Positions 1-7,974 of a stretch of DNA of 26,508 bases are shown here, piece by piece. Origin of the DNA: Methanomassiliicoccaceae archaeon (GTDB taxonomy: Archaea > Thermoplasmatota > Thermoplasmata > Methanomassiliicoccales > Methanomethylophilaceae). The translations under genes and the position numbers were made by a program. Every line of letters begins with the position of its first letter. The stretch's first letter is position 1. The stretch is taken from the NCBI GenBank assembly GCA_016282555.1, contig JAEEKU010000052.1, positions 1 through 26,508 of the forward strand, given 5' to 3'. The notes below the pieces were generated by a model. The model was not told the origin of the DNA, did not search any database, and was given only the letters and a program-made list of their open reading frames with translations.

Positions 1-1110
1 CTCGGATTGTCCTCCGCCGTGCAGTCTCTGTTTCTGGATACGGGAGAGATTTCCCTCAGAGTTCCTGAATTCCTGTTCACGGAGAACATTCCGGGCTTCA
101 GGCTGAGCGCGACCATAAGCTCCCCGGCTTTCAATTATCTGGTAAAATTCCCGCTGATCATCTCGGATATAATACTGACGCTGCTGGTATACAGATTGTC
201 TGAGAGATTTCTGGGAAAAGAAAAAGCCGCCAGAGCCGCGGCCATGGTGTTTCTGTGCCCCATAGTTATCGGGGTCGTATCGTTCAACGGAATGCCTGAC
301 ACCATTTCTGCAGTGTTCGCCGTTCTTACCATTCTCCTCATACTGGAGAACCGCCCGTTCATGGCGGGAATGACGTTTTCCATAGCAGTATGGACAAAAT
401 TCTTCCCTGCTTTCATGATATTCTGTCTTGTCTCGTACCTTTACACCAGGTACCGTGGAGAATTTGCCGGACGCCTGCTGCGCTCCGTGCTCGGGTTCGG
501 AGCGATGAGCCTGATCATTTTCCTTCCGATGATACTCGACGGGGATGTGATGAGAGCGTTCCAGTTCATAAGCGACAGATCCTCGGCCCCGTCCAACGGA
601 AATATACTGGGATTGATCGAGTTTTCATCCAGGGTTCTGCTTTATATCGGAATATTCGCGGGCTCCGTCCTGCTGGGATATTTCCTTCACAAATCCGGAA
701 AGGAGGATCTCGACAGAAAACTCGTGGTTTACTGCTTCGGAGCGGCGCTGCTGTGCATGCTTTACCCTCCGGCCCCCCAGTACCTGGTCCTCATGATTCC
801 GTTCCTGGCCTTTATGGCTGCATGCGACAGAAAATTCGTTCTGCCGTGGGCAGTCCTGTCGGTATCGGCGATCGTATTCCTTACTCCCCTGAACGCGGAT
901 ATGGCGCTCCCTGTGGCGGTATGGACGGATTTCATGAGCACGGATACTCTGCTCTCGGTATTCACCGCATACCAGACCCGCATCGGCCCGTTAACGCTGA
1001 TGGAGCTGCAGTACTATGCCGGAGGCGTGATTCAGTACGCGGGCATACTGCTCACGGCTTTCGCTCTGATAAGAAAACGCGATAAAGCCGCCGCCGGAAT
1101 TCCGGAATGA
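1..1110 (+). CDS. GT-C type membrane glycosyltransferase, 5' partial
   Basis: The frame is open from the first base of the window. The TTG at 7 is not a convincing start, so the gene most likely begins upstream and about 369 codons are visible. The protein is strongly hydrophobic, with roughly eight membrane segments separated by short polar loops. A Trp-Thr-Lys-Phe-Phe-Pro motif near residue 131 resembles the W-K-x-x-P loop of polyisoprenol-phosphate-sugar dependent (GT-C fold, DUF2029/GT87 or PIG-M-like) mannosyltransferases. In such enzymes the sugar is moved from a lipid carrier on the outer face of the membrane. The acidic catalytic loop expected near the N-terminus is not in the visible part. 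It ends in TGA 26 bases before the convergent aEF-1beta gene. The general class is likely; donor and acceptor are unknown. Confidence 0.6.
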   Translation, partial: LGLSSAVQSLFLDTGEISLRVPEFLFTENIPGFRLSATISSPAFNYLVKFPLIISDIILTLLVYRLSERFLGKEKAARAAAMVFLCPIVIGVVSFNGMPDTISAVFAVLTILLILENRPFMAGMTFSIAVWTKFFPAFMIFCLVSYLYTRYRGEFAGRLLRSVLGFGAMSLIIFLPMILDGDVMRAFQFISDRSSAPSNGNILGLIEFSSRVLLYIGIFAGSVLLGYFLHKSGKEDLDRKLVVYCFGAALLCMLYPPAPQYLVLMIPFLAFMAACDRKFVLPWAVLSVSAIVFLTPLNADMALPVAVWTDFMSTDTLLSVFTAYQTRIGPLTLMELQYYAGGVIQYAGILLTAFALIRKRDKAAAGIPE

Positions 1111-1136
1111 AATCCGGCGGAAATAAAAACAGAATT

Positions 1137-1406
1137 TCAATAAACGGTCTGGGAAACGCACTCGACGCCCTCGATTCCTTTGATCGAGCGGAGAGCGTCT
1201 TCGAGTTTTCCGCCGACGCCTTCATCGGAATCGTCGATGAGGAAACCGGCGTTCACCTTCATAAGACCGAAGGCTACGGGGGCGATCTTCGTCTCCAGCA
1301 GTTTTACGCCGGCGGGAAGAACGGAGGGAAGAGAATCAATTACGGCCTGAAGATCGACATCGGTCCCTTCCGGCATAAGATCGTATCCTGCGACAATCTG
1401 TCCCAT
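1137..1406 (-). CDS. ef1b: Archaeal translation elongation factor 1-beta
   Basis: An 89-residue protein with the compact alpha/beta fold of archaeal aEF-1beta, the nucleotide exchange factor that recharges EF-1alpha with GTP in the cytoplasm. The N-terminal strand followed by Met-Pro-Glu-Gly and Asp-Val-Asp-Leu is typical of the family, as are the later Ala-Phe-Gly-Leu strand and the acidic Asp-Asp-Ser-Asp-Glu-Gly loop. Length matches the usual 88-91 residues. I chose the ATG at 1406 over an in-frame GTG at 1412 because the GTG overlaps a good Shine-Dalgarno sequence, GAGGTG (1412-1417), which sits 5 bases before the ATG. It follows the Zn-ribbon gene, whose TGA stop overlaps the same Shine-Dalgarno sequence, so the two are co-transcribed and probably translationally coupled. 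Confidence 0.9.
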   Translation of the reverse strand: MGQIVAGYDLMPEGTDVDLQAVIDSLPSVLPAGVKLLETKIAPVAFGLMKVNAGFLIDDSDEGVGGKLEDALRSIKGIEGVECVSQTVY

Positions 1407-1415
1407 AATCACACC

Positions 1416-1583
1416 TCAGGGTCCCATGAATCCGCATTTTTTGCACTCGTAGGGCACACCCTGATCGCGGCACTGATCGCACCTTCCGATTTCGAAATCC
1501 CCGCATTTGGGGCATTTGAAGAAGGTATTGCCGCGTCCGATGAGCCTCTTACCGCATGAAGAGCATATTTTATCGGCTGCCAT
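1416..1583 (-). CDS. Small Zn-ribbon protein (DUF1610/COG2888), translation-linked
   Basis: A 55-residue protein starting at ATG 1583. It holds four CxxC pairs: C7-x2-C10, C24-x2-C27, C35-x2-C38 and C47-x2-C50. That is enough for two zinc knuckles in a basic background. This matches the archaeal DUF1610 family, described as a predicted RNA-binding Zn-ribbon protein acting in translation, which is usually encoded directly before aEF-1beta as it is here. The stop TGA (1416-1418) overlaps the Shine-Dalgarno sequence of the aEF-1beta gene. A TATA box lies 26 bases upstream of the ATG, so the messenger is probably leaderless. The precise molecular role is not established for the family. Confidence 0.87.
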   Translation of the reverse strand: MAADKICSSCGKRLIGRGNTFFKCPKCGDFEIGRCDQCRDQGVPYECKKCGFMGP

Positions 1584-1604
1584 AAACGAGCGATATAAGT
1601 CATT

Positions 1605-1613
1605 CTATATAAG
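1605..1613 (-). promoter_or_regulatory. TATA box of the Zn-ribbon/aEF-1beta operon
   Basis: On the minus strand the sequence reads CTTATATAG, centred 26 bases upstream of the ATG at 1583. This is the spacing expected if transcription starts at or next to the start codon. Confidence 0.6.
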
Positions 1614-1701
1614 ATACTGCGTCCAGAACGGCCTGATGATAAATCCGGCGGCCGGAGATACGGACTCTCTGCTGTTTCCGTCTCTCCGGCCGGGATCGGC
1701 A

Positions 1702-2319
1702 TCAGTGAATGAAATTCGTACGCTGGACGGGTTCTTTTTCCGGAAGCCCGTATTTCTCTTTTCCGAGAGCGATCGATCTCATGAGGAAAACCATGTTTCT
1801 GGCGAGAGTGCGCATGGTCTGCAGGCCCTCGGCATCCCGGGACGCTTCGCCCGGAGCCCTCCCGTGAACGCTGTTCCAGTACTGGCTGGAGGCTATCGGC
1901 ATTCCGCATATCGTGAAGTATTTGTTCAGCTCGTCGAAGGCAGCGGAACAACCCCCGCGCCTCGCCACCGCGACGCTGGCCCCGACTTTCATCGTCTTGT
2001 CGAAGCGGGTGCTGTAGAAAAGCCTCTGAAGACACGCGACGAGAGTTGCGTTGGCGGACGCGTAATAAACCGGAGATGCGACGACGAGACCGTCGGCGGC
2101 TTCGAATTTCGGCGCCAGCTCGTTGACCGCATCGTCGAAGACGCAGCATCCCTTCTCGAAGCATCTGCCGCATCCGGTGCATCCTCTGATATCCTTATTG
2201 CCGAGCAGCACCGTTTCGAATTCCACGCCCTCGCTTTCGAATACCTTCTCCATCTCCTTCAATGCTACGGAGGTATTCCCCTCTTTGTGAGGGCTCCCGT
2301 TGAGAATCAGAACCTTCAT
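1702..2319 (-). CDS. Iron-sulfur flavoprotein-like NAD(P)H:FMN reductase family protein
   Basis: A 205-residue flavodoxin-like protein. The phosphate-binding loop Gly8-Ser-Pro-His-x-x-Gly-Asn-Thr follows the first strand. Cysteines at 47, 50, 53 and 59 give C-x2-C-x2-C-x5-C, the compact cluster motif of methanoarchaeal iron-sulfur flavoproteins (ISF), so an FMN plus a 4Fe-4S cluster is expected. The Ser-Pro-Val-Tyr-Tyr segment near residue 82 is the second FMN contact of the family. Characterised relatives pass electrons from ferredoxin to oxidants such as O2 or H2O2; the substrate here is unknown. It stands alone between the Zn-ribbon operon and the divergent Rpn gene. A GGAG about 11 bases before the ATG could be its ribosome site. 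Confidence 0.82.
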   Translation of the reverse strand: MKVLILNGSPHKEGNTSVALKEMEKVFESEGVEFETVLLGNKDIRGCTGCGRCFEKGCCVFDDAVNELAPKFEAADGLVVASPVYYASANATLVACLQRLFYSTRFDKTMKVGASVAVARRGGCSAAFDELNKYFTICGMPIASSQYWNSVHGRAPGEASRDAEGLQTMRTLARNMVFLMRSIALGKEKYGLPEKEPVQRTNFIH

Positions 2320-2446
2320 CGTATCAAGACTCCGGCGGTTAATGACTGACTGCGCTTTTATCCTTATCCGAAAAAACTGGAGTCGTCCGCCGCATCGTTA
2401 CCGCACAGTGCTCCCGTAATATCCGGAAACCGTATGCGTTCCGGGC

Positions 2447-3415
2447 ATGGAAAAGGAGACGCGCCCGGAGATGCCCGGCGGGGATACCCGGATGGATCAG
2501 GCCGCGAAGGGCATAATCCACAACAGGCAGTTCCTGTCGAACCTGCTCAGGGAAGCGATCGACGGGCTGAAAGATTGCTCCCCGGAAGAGATAAGCGGAT
2601 GGATCCGCCCCTCCGGGGAAGGATCCTTATTGCCTTCGGCGGCGAGAGAGTCTTTCTCGATCAGAAACGGTCCGCTGAGATACGACAGCCTCTTCCTCGT
2701 CGATATTCCGGGGAAAAGAAGCATACTCGTAAATCTGGAGATCCAGGGAAGGCACAGGCCCGGATACAGCCTGATCAAAAGAGAGCTGTATCAGGCGGCG
2801 AGGATCATTTCCGACGAGAAGAACGTCTTCTTCGAGGACAGCGATTTCGATAAGCTTCTCCCGGTTTATTCTATCTGGATAAATATCAGTCCGCCCGAAG
2901 AGCTGCAGAATACCGTTGCGAAAATACAGCTGGGAGGATGTCTGGAGACCGGCGGCGGAGAGGTGCCGTATCAGACGGATCCGGATCTTAACATAATCGA
3001 AATCCGCACGGGAGATCCCCGCGAAGCGAAGGGCAGCCGCCTTCTGATGATATGCGGATCGGCTTTCTTCAGAGGACTGAGCGGGGAAGAGCGCAAACTG
3101 TTTTTAAACAATTTTTTTAACATCGATATCGATGAGCAACTCCGGGAGTGTCTGAAGGTCATGACGGCGACATTGGATGAGGAATACAGAAGCGGGCTGA
3201 TCGAACAGGGAATCGAAAAGGGGATAAAGAGAGGAATAGAGGAAGGAATGGAGAGAGGTATCGAGGAGGGAAAAATCGCCGGATACCGCGAATCGGTGCT
3301 GAACATAATGAAATCCGCCGGATGGTCCGCCGAAAAGGCGGCGGAAATGATCGGGGTTCCGGCGGAATTGTACGAAAAGATCATGTCGGAAGTCAGAGCC
3401 GCTTCTCCGCAATGA
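2447..3415 (+). CDS. Rpn family recombination-promoting nuclease / PD-(D/E)XK putative transposase
   Basis: A 322-residue protein of the Rpn/YhgA-like family. Residues 77-81 (Arg-Tyr-Asp-Ser-Leu) followed by Val-Asn-Leu-Glu-Ile-Gln (about 95-100) form the D...ExQ core of a PD-(D/E)XK nuclease, and Tyr-Gln-Ala-Ala-Arg lies on the helix after it. The C-terminal third is helical with a run of Gly-Ile-Glu-x-Gly type repeats (about 249-271) typical of the family, then a small helical end domain. The E. coli Rpn proteins are Mg/Ca-dependent DNA endonucleases that promote RecA-independent recombination. The ATG at 2447 is 27 bases from a weak TATA (2416-2424); a shorter start at 2492 is possible. 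No terminal repeats or target duplications surround it, so there is no sign that it is a mobile element. Confidence 0.78.
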   Translation: MEKETRPEMPGGDTRMDQAAKGIIHNRQFLSNLLREAIDGLKDCSPEEISGWIRPSGEGSLLPSAARESFSIRNGPLRYDSLFLVDIPGKRSILVNLEIQGRHRPGYSLIKRELYQAARIISDEKNVFFEDSDFDKLLPVYSIWINISPPEELQNTVAKIQLGGCLETGGGEVPYQTDPDLNIIEIRTGDPREAKGSRLLMICGSAFFRGLSGEERKLFLNNFFNIDIDEQLRECLKVMTATLDEEYRSGLIEQGIEKGIKRGIEEGMERGIEEGKIAGYRESVLNIMKSAGWSAEKAAEMIGVPAELYEKIMSEVRAASPQ

Positions 3416-3419
3416 TCCG

Positions 3420-3462
3420 TCCGGAAATTTCCGGAAAAGGTTTGACTCCGGGATTCCCCGGA
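3420..3462. terminator. Two hairpins between the convergent Rpn and gyrA genes
   Basis: Positions 3420-3435 form a perfect 16-base palindrome (TCCGGAAATTTCCGGA). Positions 3447-3462 form a 6-base-pair stem with an ATTC loop. Both fill the 53-base gap between the two stop codons. They may act as a two-way terminator or RNA 3'-end structure; archaeal termination does not require hairpins, so the function is an inference. Confidence 0.4.
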
Positions 3463-3468
3463 TAAAGA

Positions 3469-5925
3469 TCATTCTGTTTCTTCCGGCTCCTTCATTACCG
3501 GCTGGACCGCGACGACTTTGTCCCCGTCGCGGAGATCCATAAGTTTCACGCCCTGGGCGTTGCGCCCGGTCTCGCGGATGGAGTCTGTGTCTATGCGCAG
3601 AACCTTTCCGGATCTGGACGTGAGCATGAGACTGTCTCCGGAAGACACCTTGCGGACGCTGACCACGTCTCCGTTGCGCTCGTTGCAGATGATGGTAATC
3701 ACGCCCTGCCCGCCGCGGTGATGCCTGGAGTAGGCGTCTACGTCCGTCAGTTTCCCGAATCCGTTCTCGGTCACGGTCAGGAGCCTGTCGCCGGATCTCA
3801 CTATCGCCAGAGATACGACTTCATCATCGCCGGAAAGCTTCATTCCCCTGACCCCGGTGGCCGTTCTTCCCATAGGACGGGCCTCGTCGTGAGAGAACCT
3901 GATAGCCTTTCCGGATCTGGACGCCATTATTATATCGTCCTCCCCTCCGGCTATATCCGCCTCGATAAGCTCGTCGCCGGTGTCCTCCTCGTCGTCGGTC
4001 CTGAACAGTATCGCCTTTATTCCCTTGGACCTGACGTTTCCGTAGGCGGACAGAGCGGTCTTCTTCACGAGCCCCCTCCTGGTGCAGAACACGATGTATT
4101 TGTCATCCGGGAAATCCGGGGTGCACACGGTGCTGACCACTGTCTCGTTCTCTTCGAGATCCGGAAGCAGGTTCACGATCGGCTTCCCTTTGGACTGGCG
4201 GCTTCCCTCCGGGATCCTGTATCCTTTGAGCCAGTGTATGCGTCCGAGATTGGTTATGAACAGGATATAATCGTGGGAGGACGTGACGAACATGGAATCG
4301 ACATGGTCCTCCTCCTTGGTCTGCATTCCCGTGAGCCCGACGCCTCCGCGCCCCTGCTGCCTGTAGGTGCTCAAGGGCATCCTCTTGATGTAATTGTCCT
4401 TGGAGACTGTTATTATAACGGTCTGCCTCGGGATCAGATCCTCCTCGTCCCCGTCGAGAGGGTTAGGATCTATGACGGTGCGGCGCTCGTCTCCGTAGGT
4501 CTCCTTCATCTCGCTGAGCTCGGAGCATATGATGGCGTTGATCCTCTCCTCCTTTGCGAGGATATCCCTCAGATCGTCCATCTTTATCCCGAGGTCGGTG
4601 TACTCCGCCTTTATGGAACCGAGTTCCAGTCCGGTGAGCTTCTGCAGCCTCATGTCGAGAATCGCCTTCGCCTGCTCCTCGTCTATGTCCAGAAGGATCC
4701 TGAGTCTCTCGCCGGCCTCCTCGGCGCTCTCGGAAGATCTTATCGCCGCGATCGCCTCGTCGAGCTGATCGATAGCTTTCATCAGCCCTTCGAGGATGTG
4801 ATATCTCTTCTCCGCCTGCTTCAGGTCGTACTGCGTCCTCCTGCGGACCACGTTCTTCCTGTGGGCGATGTACTGGAATATGAGCTCCTTGAGCGAGAGG
4901 ACGGAGGGTTTGTTGTCTACCAGCGCGATGTTGATTATGCCGTAGGTGACCTCCATGTTGGTCTTTTTGAAGAGATTCTCCAGAACCACGGCGGAGAGGG
5001 CGTCTTTGTGGAGTTCCACGACTATCCTCATCCCGTGGCGGTCGGATTCGTCCCTGAGATCTGTGATCCCTTCGATCTCCTTGTTCTTGACGCGCTCGGC
5101 GATCTGCTCGATGAGCATCGCCTTGTTCACCTGATACGGGATCTCGTCGACGATGATGCGCTCTTTGCCGTTCCCCGCGTCTTCGATGTGCGTGTTGGCT
5201 CTTACTTTCAGCCTCCCGCGGCCGGTTTCGTAGGCGGAGCGTATCCCGCCGATCCCGTACACAGTTCCGCCGGTGGGGAAATCCGGGCCCTTGATGAACT
5301 CCATTATCTCTCCGAGGGACGCCTCCGGGTTGTTGATCACATAGGAGATGGCATCGCAGACCTCCCCCAGATTGTGAGGGGGCATCTTGGTGGCCATTCC
5401 CACGGCGATCCCGTCCGATCCGTTGACCAGCAGGTTGGGGAACTTGGATGGCAGAACGGAGGGCTCTTTGAGCGAGCCGTCGTAGTTGTCGACCATGTCG
5501 ACGGTGTCCCGGTCTATATCGGCCAGAAGATCGCCGGCCATCTTGGACATGCGAGCTTCGGTGTAACGCATCGCGGCGGCGCCGTCCCCGTCCACCGAGC
5601 CGAAGTTGCCCTGGCCGTCGACGAGAGGATACCTGAGGGAGAACGGCTGTGCCATCCTGACCATGGCGTCGTACGCCGCGGTATCTCCGTGCGGGTGGTA
5701 TTTACCGAGGACCTCTCCCACCACGGTGGCGGATTTCTTGTGGGGGCGGTTGTAGGATAACCCCAGATTGTCCATGGCGTACAGGATCTTCCTGTGCACC
5801 GGCTTCAGACCGTCGCGGACGTCCGGAAGGGCGCGCCCCACTATGACGCTCATGGAGTAATCTATGTAAGAGCGGGACATCTCCTTCTCTACGGACTGGA
5901 CTATGATTCTCTTTTCTCCGTCCAC
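3469..5925 (-). CDS. gyrA: DNA gyrase subunit A
   Basis: An 818-residue type IIA topoisomerase breakage-reunion subunit. The Ser-Val-Ile-Val-Gly-Arg-Ala-Leu-Pro-Asp-Val-Arg-Asp-Gly signature lies at 26-39. The quinolone-region helix has Gly80-Asp-Thr82...Asp86, and the catalytic tyrosine is Tyr121 in Ala-Met-Arg-Tyr-Thr. A C-terminal beta-pinwheel with repeated Gly-rich blades follows residue ~500, ending in an acidic tail. The GyrA box at 524-530 reads QGRGGVG, less basic than the usual Q-(R/K)-R-G-G-(R/K)-G. The start is a GTG 4 bases after the gyrB stop, giving 15 residues before the first conserved block, as in bacterial GyrA. With GyrB it introduces negative supercoils using ATP. Archaeal gyrases are considered bacterial acquisitions. 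Confidence 0.96.
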   Translation of the reverse strand: MDGEKRIIVQSVEKEMSRSYIDYSMSVIVGRALPDVRDGLKPVHRKILYAMDNLGLSYNRPHKKSATVVGEVLGKYHPHGDTAAYDAMVRMAQPFSLRYPLVDGQGNFGSVDGDGAAAMRYTEARMSKMAGDLLADIDRDTVDMVDNYDGSLKEPSVLPSKFPNLLVNGSDGIAVGMATKMPPHNLGEVCDAISYVINNPEASLGEIMEFIKGPDFPTGGTVYGIGGIRSAYETGRGRLKVRANTHIEDAGNGKERIIVDEIPYQVNKAMLIEQIAERVKNKEIEGITDLRDESDRHGMRIVVELHKDALSAVVLENLFKKTNMEVTYGIINIALVDNKPSVLSLKELIFQYIAHRKNVVRRRTQYDLKQAEKRYHILEGLMKAIDQLDEAIAAIRSSESAEEAGERLRILLDIDEEQAKAILDMRLQKLTGLELGSIKAEYTDLGIKMDDLRDILAKEERINAIICSELSEMKETYGDERRTVIDPNPLDGDEEDLIPRQTVIITVSKDNYIKRMPLSTYRQQGRGGVGLTGMQTKEEDHVDSMFVTSSHDYILFITNLGRIHWLKGYRIPEGSRQSKGKPIVNLLPDLEENETVVSTVCTPDFPDDKYIVFCTRRGLVKKTALSAYGNVRSKGIKAILFRTDDEEDTGDELIEADIAGGEDDIIMASRSGKAIRFSHDEARPMGRTATGVRGMKLSGDDEVVSLAIVRSGDRLLTVTENGFGKLTDVDAYSRHHRGGQGVITIICNERNGDVVSVRKVSSGDSLMLTSRSGKVLRIDTDSIRETGRNAQGVKLMDLRDGDKVVAVQPVMKEPEETE

Positions 5926-5929
5926 GGTA

Positions 5930-7840
5930 TCACACGTCCAGGTTGATCACTTCGTGGGCATGCTCGATGATGAATTCCCTGCGGGGCTCCACATCGTCTC
6001 CCATCAGGACGGAGAACAGCTGATCCGCGGCGATCCCGTCCTCCACGGTGACTTTCTTCATTATTCTGGTCTCCGGATCCATGGTGGTCTCCCACAGCTG
6101 CTGGGGATTCATCTCTCCCAGACCTTTGTATCTGGAGACGTTCGCTCCGGGGCCCATCTCCGCCACGGCCGCGGCCATCTCCTCGTCGTTGAACGCGTAC
6201 TTCTGCTTCTTTCCCTTATAGACCCTGTACAGCGGGGGCATCGCGATGTAGATGTGGCCGCCGTCTATCAGAGGCCTCATCTGCCTGTAGAACAGAGTGA
6301 GAAGCAGAGTTCCGATATGGGCTCCGTCCACGTCCGCATCGGTCATGATCACGATGCTGTGGTAGCGTATTTTCGAGACGTCGAAATCCTTTCCGATTCC
6401 GCCTCCGATCGCGATGGCCAGATTCTTGATCTCGGCGTGATCCAGAAGCTTGTCGGGACGTGCCTTTTCAACGTTGAGGATCTTTCCCCTCAGCGGAAGG
6501 ATCGCCTGGAACGCCCTGTCCCTGCCCTGCTTCGCGCTTCCTCCGGCGGAATCTCCCTCCACAATGTAAAGCTCGCATTTGGACGGATCCTTCTCGGAGC
6601 AGTCGGCGAGCTTCCCCGGAAGACTGGTCGATTCCAGGGCGCTCTTCCTCCTGGTGGCGTCGCGGGCCTTTCTGGCGGCCTCTCTCCCCTCGTAGGCCGA
6701 TACCGCCTTCCTGACTATGATCTGGGCGACGGACGGGTTCTCGAGAAGATACTCGGCGAGCTTTTCGTTCATGAGGCCGCTGACGGCTCCCTGCGCCACG
6801 CTGCTTCCCAGTTTGGCTTTGGTCTGGCCTTCGAACTGGGGTTCGGCCATCTTTATGCTGACAATGGCGGTGAGCCCCTCGCGCACGTCCGAGCCCTCCA
6901 GAGTTATGTCTTTCAGGAGATTGCTGCTCTTTCCGTAATCGTTGACGCATTTAGTGAGGGCGGTCCTGAAACCGGTGAGATGGGTTCCCCCCTCCGGCGT
7001 ATAGATGGTGTTGACGAAAGAATCGATCTCCTCGTTGTAGCCGTCGGTGTACTGGAGGGCGATATCGATGCTGACTCCGTTCCTCTCCCCCGAAAAGTGG
7101 ACGGGAACCGGGTGTATGGGAGTCTTGGCCCTGTTGAGATACTGCACGAATTCGGAGACCCCGCCGTCGTAATGGAACCTCTCCGTCTTTCCGGTGCGCT
7201 TATCGGTGAAATTGATGGTCGCCTCCCTGTTGAGGAAAGCCTGGTTGCGGAATCTGTTCTGGAGAACGGAATATTCGAAATCCACGGTTTCAAAGACCTC
7301 CCGGTCCGGCCAGAACGTGATCTCGGTGCCGTGCGCGTCGGAATCCCCTATAACCTCCACGGGGCCGTCGGGAATTCCGATCTTATAAGACTGCCTGAAG
7401 ATTTTTCCCTCGCGGCAAACGACGGCTACGAGCTTTGCGGAGAGGGCGTTGACCACCGATACTCCCACTCCGTGGAGGCCTCCGGAGACTTTGTAGCTGT
7501 TCTGGTTGAATTTACCTCCCGCGTGGAGATCCGTCAGGCAAAGCTCCAGTGCGGATTTGCCTTCCTTGTGGTTGATTCCCGTCGGAATTCCCCTTCCGTC
7601 ATCCAGAACGGTGACGGAGCCGTCCTCGTTTATGGTCACGTCGACCTCCGTGGCGTAGCCTGCCATCACTTCGTCTATGCCGTTGTCCACCACTTCATAG
7701 ACCATGTGGTGGAGACCGCGGGAATCCGTCGAACCGATGTACATTCCCGGCCTTTTCCTCACTGCCTCCAGACCCTTCAGCGCGACTATGCTGTCCGCAT
7801 TGTAATCCGCCGACGGGGAAGCGCCTGCATTCTCATCCAT
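5930..7840 (-). CDS. gyrB: DNA gyrase subunit B
   Basis: A 636-residue ATPase and Toprim subunit. The GHKL ATP site is visible as Glu49 and Asn53 in Tyr-Glu-Val-Val-Asp-Asn, Asp-Asp-Gly-Arg-Gly-Ile-Pro at 80-86, and Gly-Gly-Leu-His-Gly-Val-Gly at 120-126. The Toprim residues are Glu428-Gly-Asp and Asp501-Ala-Asp-Val-Asp. The C-terminus Gly-Asp-Asp-Val-Glu-Pro-Arg-Arg-Glu-Phe is classical. It lacks the large insertion of the E. coli protein. The open frame extends to 7909, but I chose the ATG at 7840: the extra 23 residues are not family-like, and a TATA box centred about 28 bases upstream predicts a leaderless message beginning at this ATG. gyrA follows after 4 bases, so the two form one operon. 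Confidence 0.96.
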   Translation of the reverse strand: MDENAGASPSADYNADSIVALKGLEAVRKRPGMYIGSTDSRGLHHMVYEVVDNGIDEVMAGYATEVDVTINEDGSVTVLDDGRGIPTGINHKEGKSALELCLTDLHAGGKFNQNSYKVSGGLHGVGVSVVNALSAKLVAVVCREGKIFRQSYKIGIPDGPVEVIGDSDAHGTEITFWPDREVFETVDFEYSVLQNRFRNQAFLNREATINFTDKRTGKTERFHYDGGVSEFVQYLNRAKTPIHPVPVHFSGERNGVSIDIALQYTDGYNEEIDSFVNTIYTPEGGTHLTGFRTALTKCVNDYGKSSNLLKDITLEGSDVREGLTAIVSIKMAEPQFEGQTKAKLGSSVAQGAVSGLMNEKLAEYLLENPSVAQIIVRKAVSAYEGREAARKARDATRRKSALESTSLPGKLADCSEKDPSKCELYIVEGDSAGGSAKQGRDRAFQAILPLRGKILNVEKARPDKLLDHAEIKNLAIAIGGGIGKDFDVSKIRYHSIVIMTDADVDGAHIGTLLLTLFYRQMRPLIDGGHIYIAMPPLYRVYKGKKQKYAFNDEEMAAAVAEMGPGANVSRYKGLGEMNPQQLWETTMDPETRIMKKVTVEDGIAADQLFSVLMGDDVEPRREFIIEHAHEVINLDV

Positions 7841-7862
7841 AGTATCTGCCGACCCTAAGCCT

Positions 7863-7875
7863 CTATAATATATAT
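7863..7875 (-). promoter_or_regulatory. TATA box of gyrB-gyrA
   Basis: The minus strand reads ATATATATTATAG here, centred about 28 bases upstream of the ATG at 7840. A GC-rich alternating tract takes the place of the purine-rich BRE usually found just upstream of archaeal TATA boxes. Confidence 0.6.
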
Positions 7876-7892
7876 GCGTGCGCGCGTGCGCG
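7868..7892. other. Alternating purine-pyrimidine (Z-DNA-prone) tract in the gyrB/thiC divergent region
   Basis: All 25 bases alternate strictly purine-pyrimidine. The last 17 (7876-7892, GCGTGCGCGCGTGCGCG) are made only of GC and GT/AC steps, the best Z-forming steps. The tract abuts and partly overlaps the gyrB TATA box in the 134-base gap between the divergent gyrB and thiC genes. Confidence 0.7.
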
Positions 7893-7943
7893 AGACAACC
7901 GGCGGGCATTATTCTCCCGCCCGGACCTGATGCGAGGAAACTG

Positions 7944-7953
7944 ATTATTATAC
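7944..7953 (+). promoter_or_regulatory. TATA-like box of thiC
   Basis: ATTATTATAC is centred about 27 bases before the ATG at 7975. A GAGG at 7967-7970, 4 bases before the ATG, may also help translation. Confidence 0.5.
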
Positions 7954-7974
7954 CTAACCGGTTACAGAGGCTTA

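Noticed and set aside
2447..3415. Rpn-family gene as part of an insertion sequence
   Set aside because: No terminal inverted repeats or target duplications are seen; the family is a chromosomal nuclease despite the transposase label.
3718..5760. Long plus-strand open frame (680 codons) opposite gyrA
   Set aside because: It is antisense to conserved gyrA codons, its translation has no recognisable domain, and long antisense frames are common here because the rare codons that would create antisense stops are avoided.
5903..7858. Long plus-strand open frame (651 codons) opposite gyrB
   Set aside because: Antisense shadow of the fully conserved gyrB; no family-like motifs.
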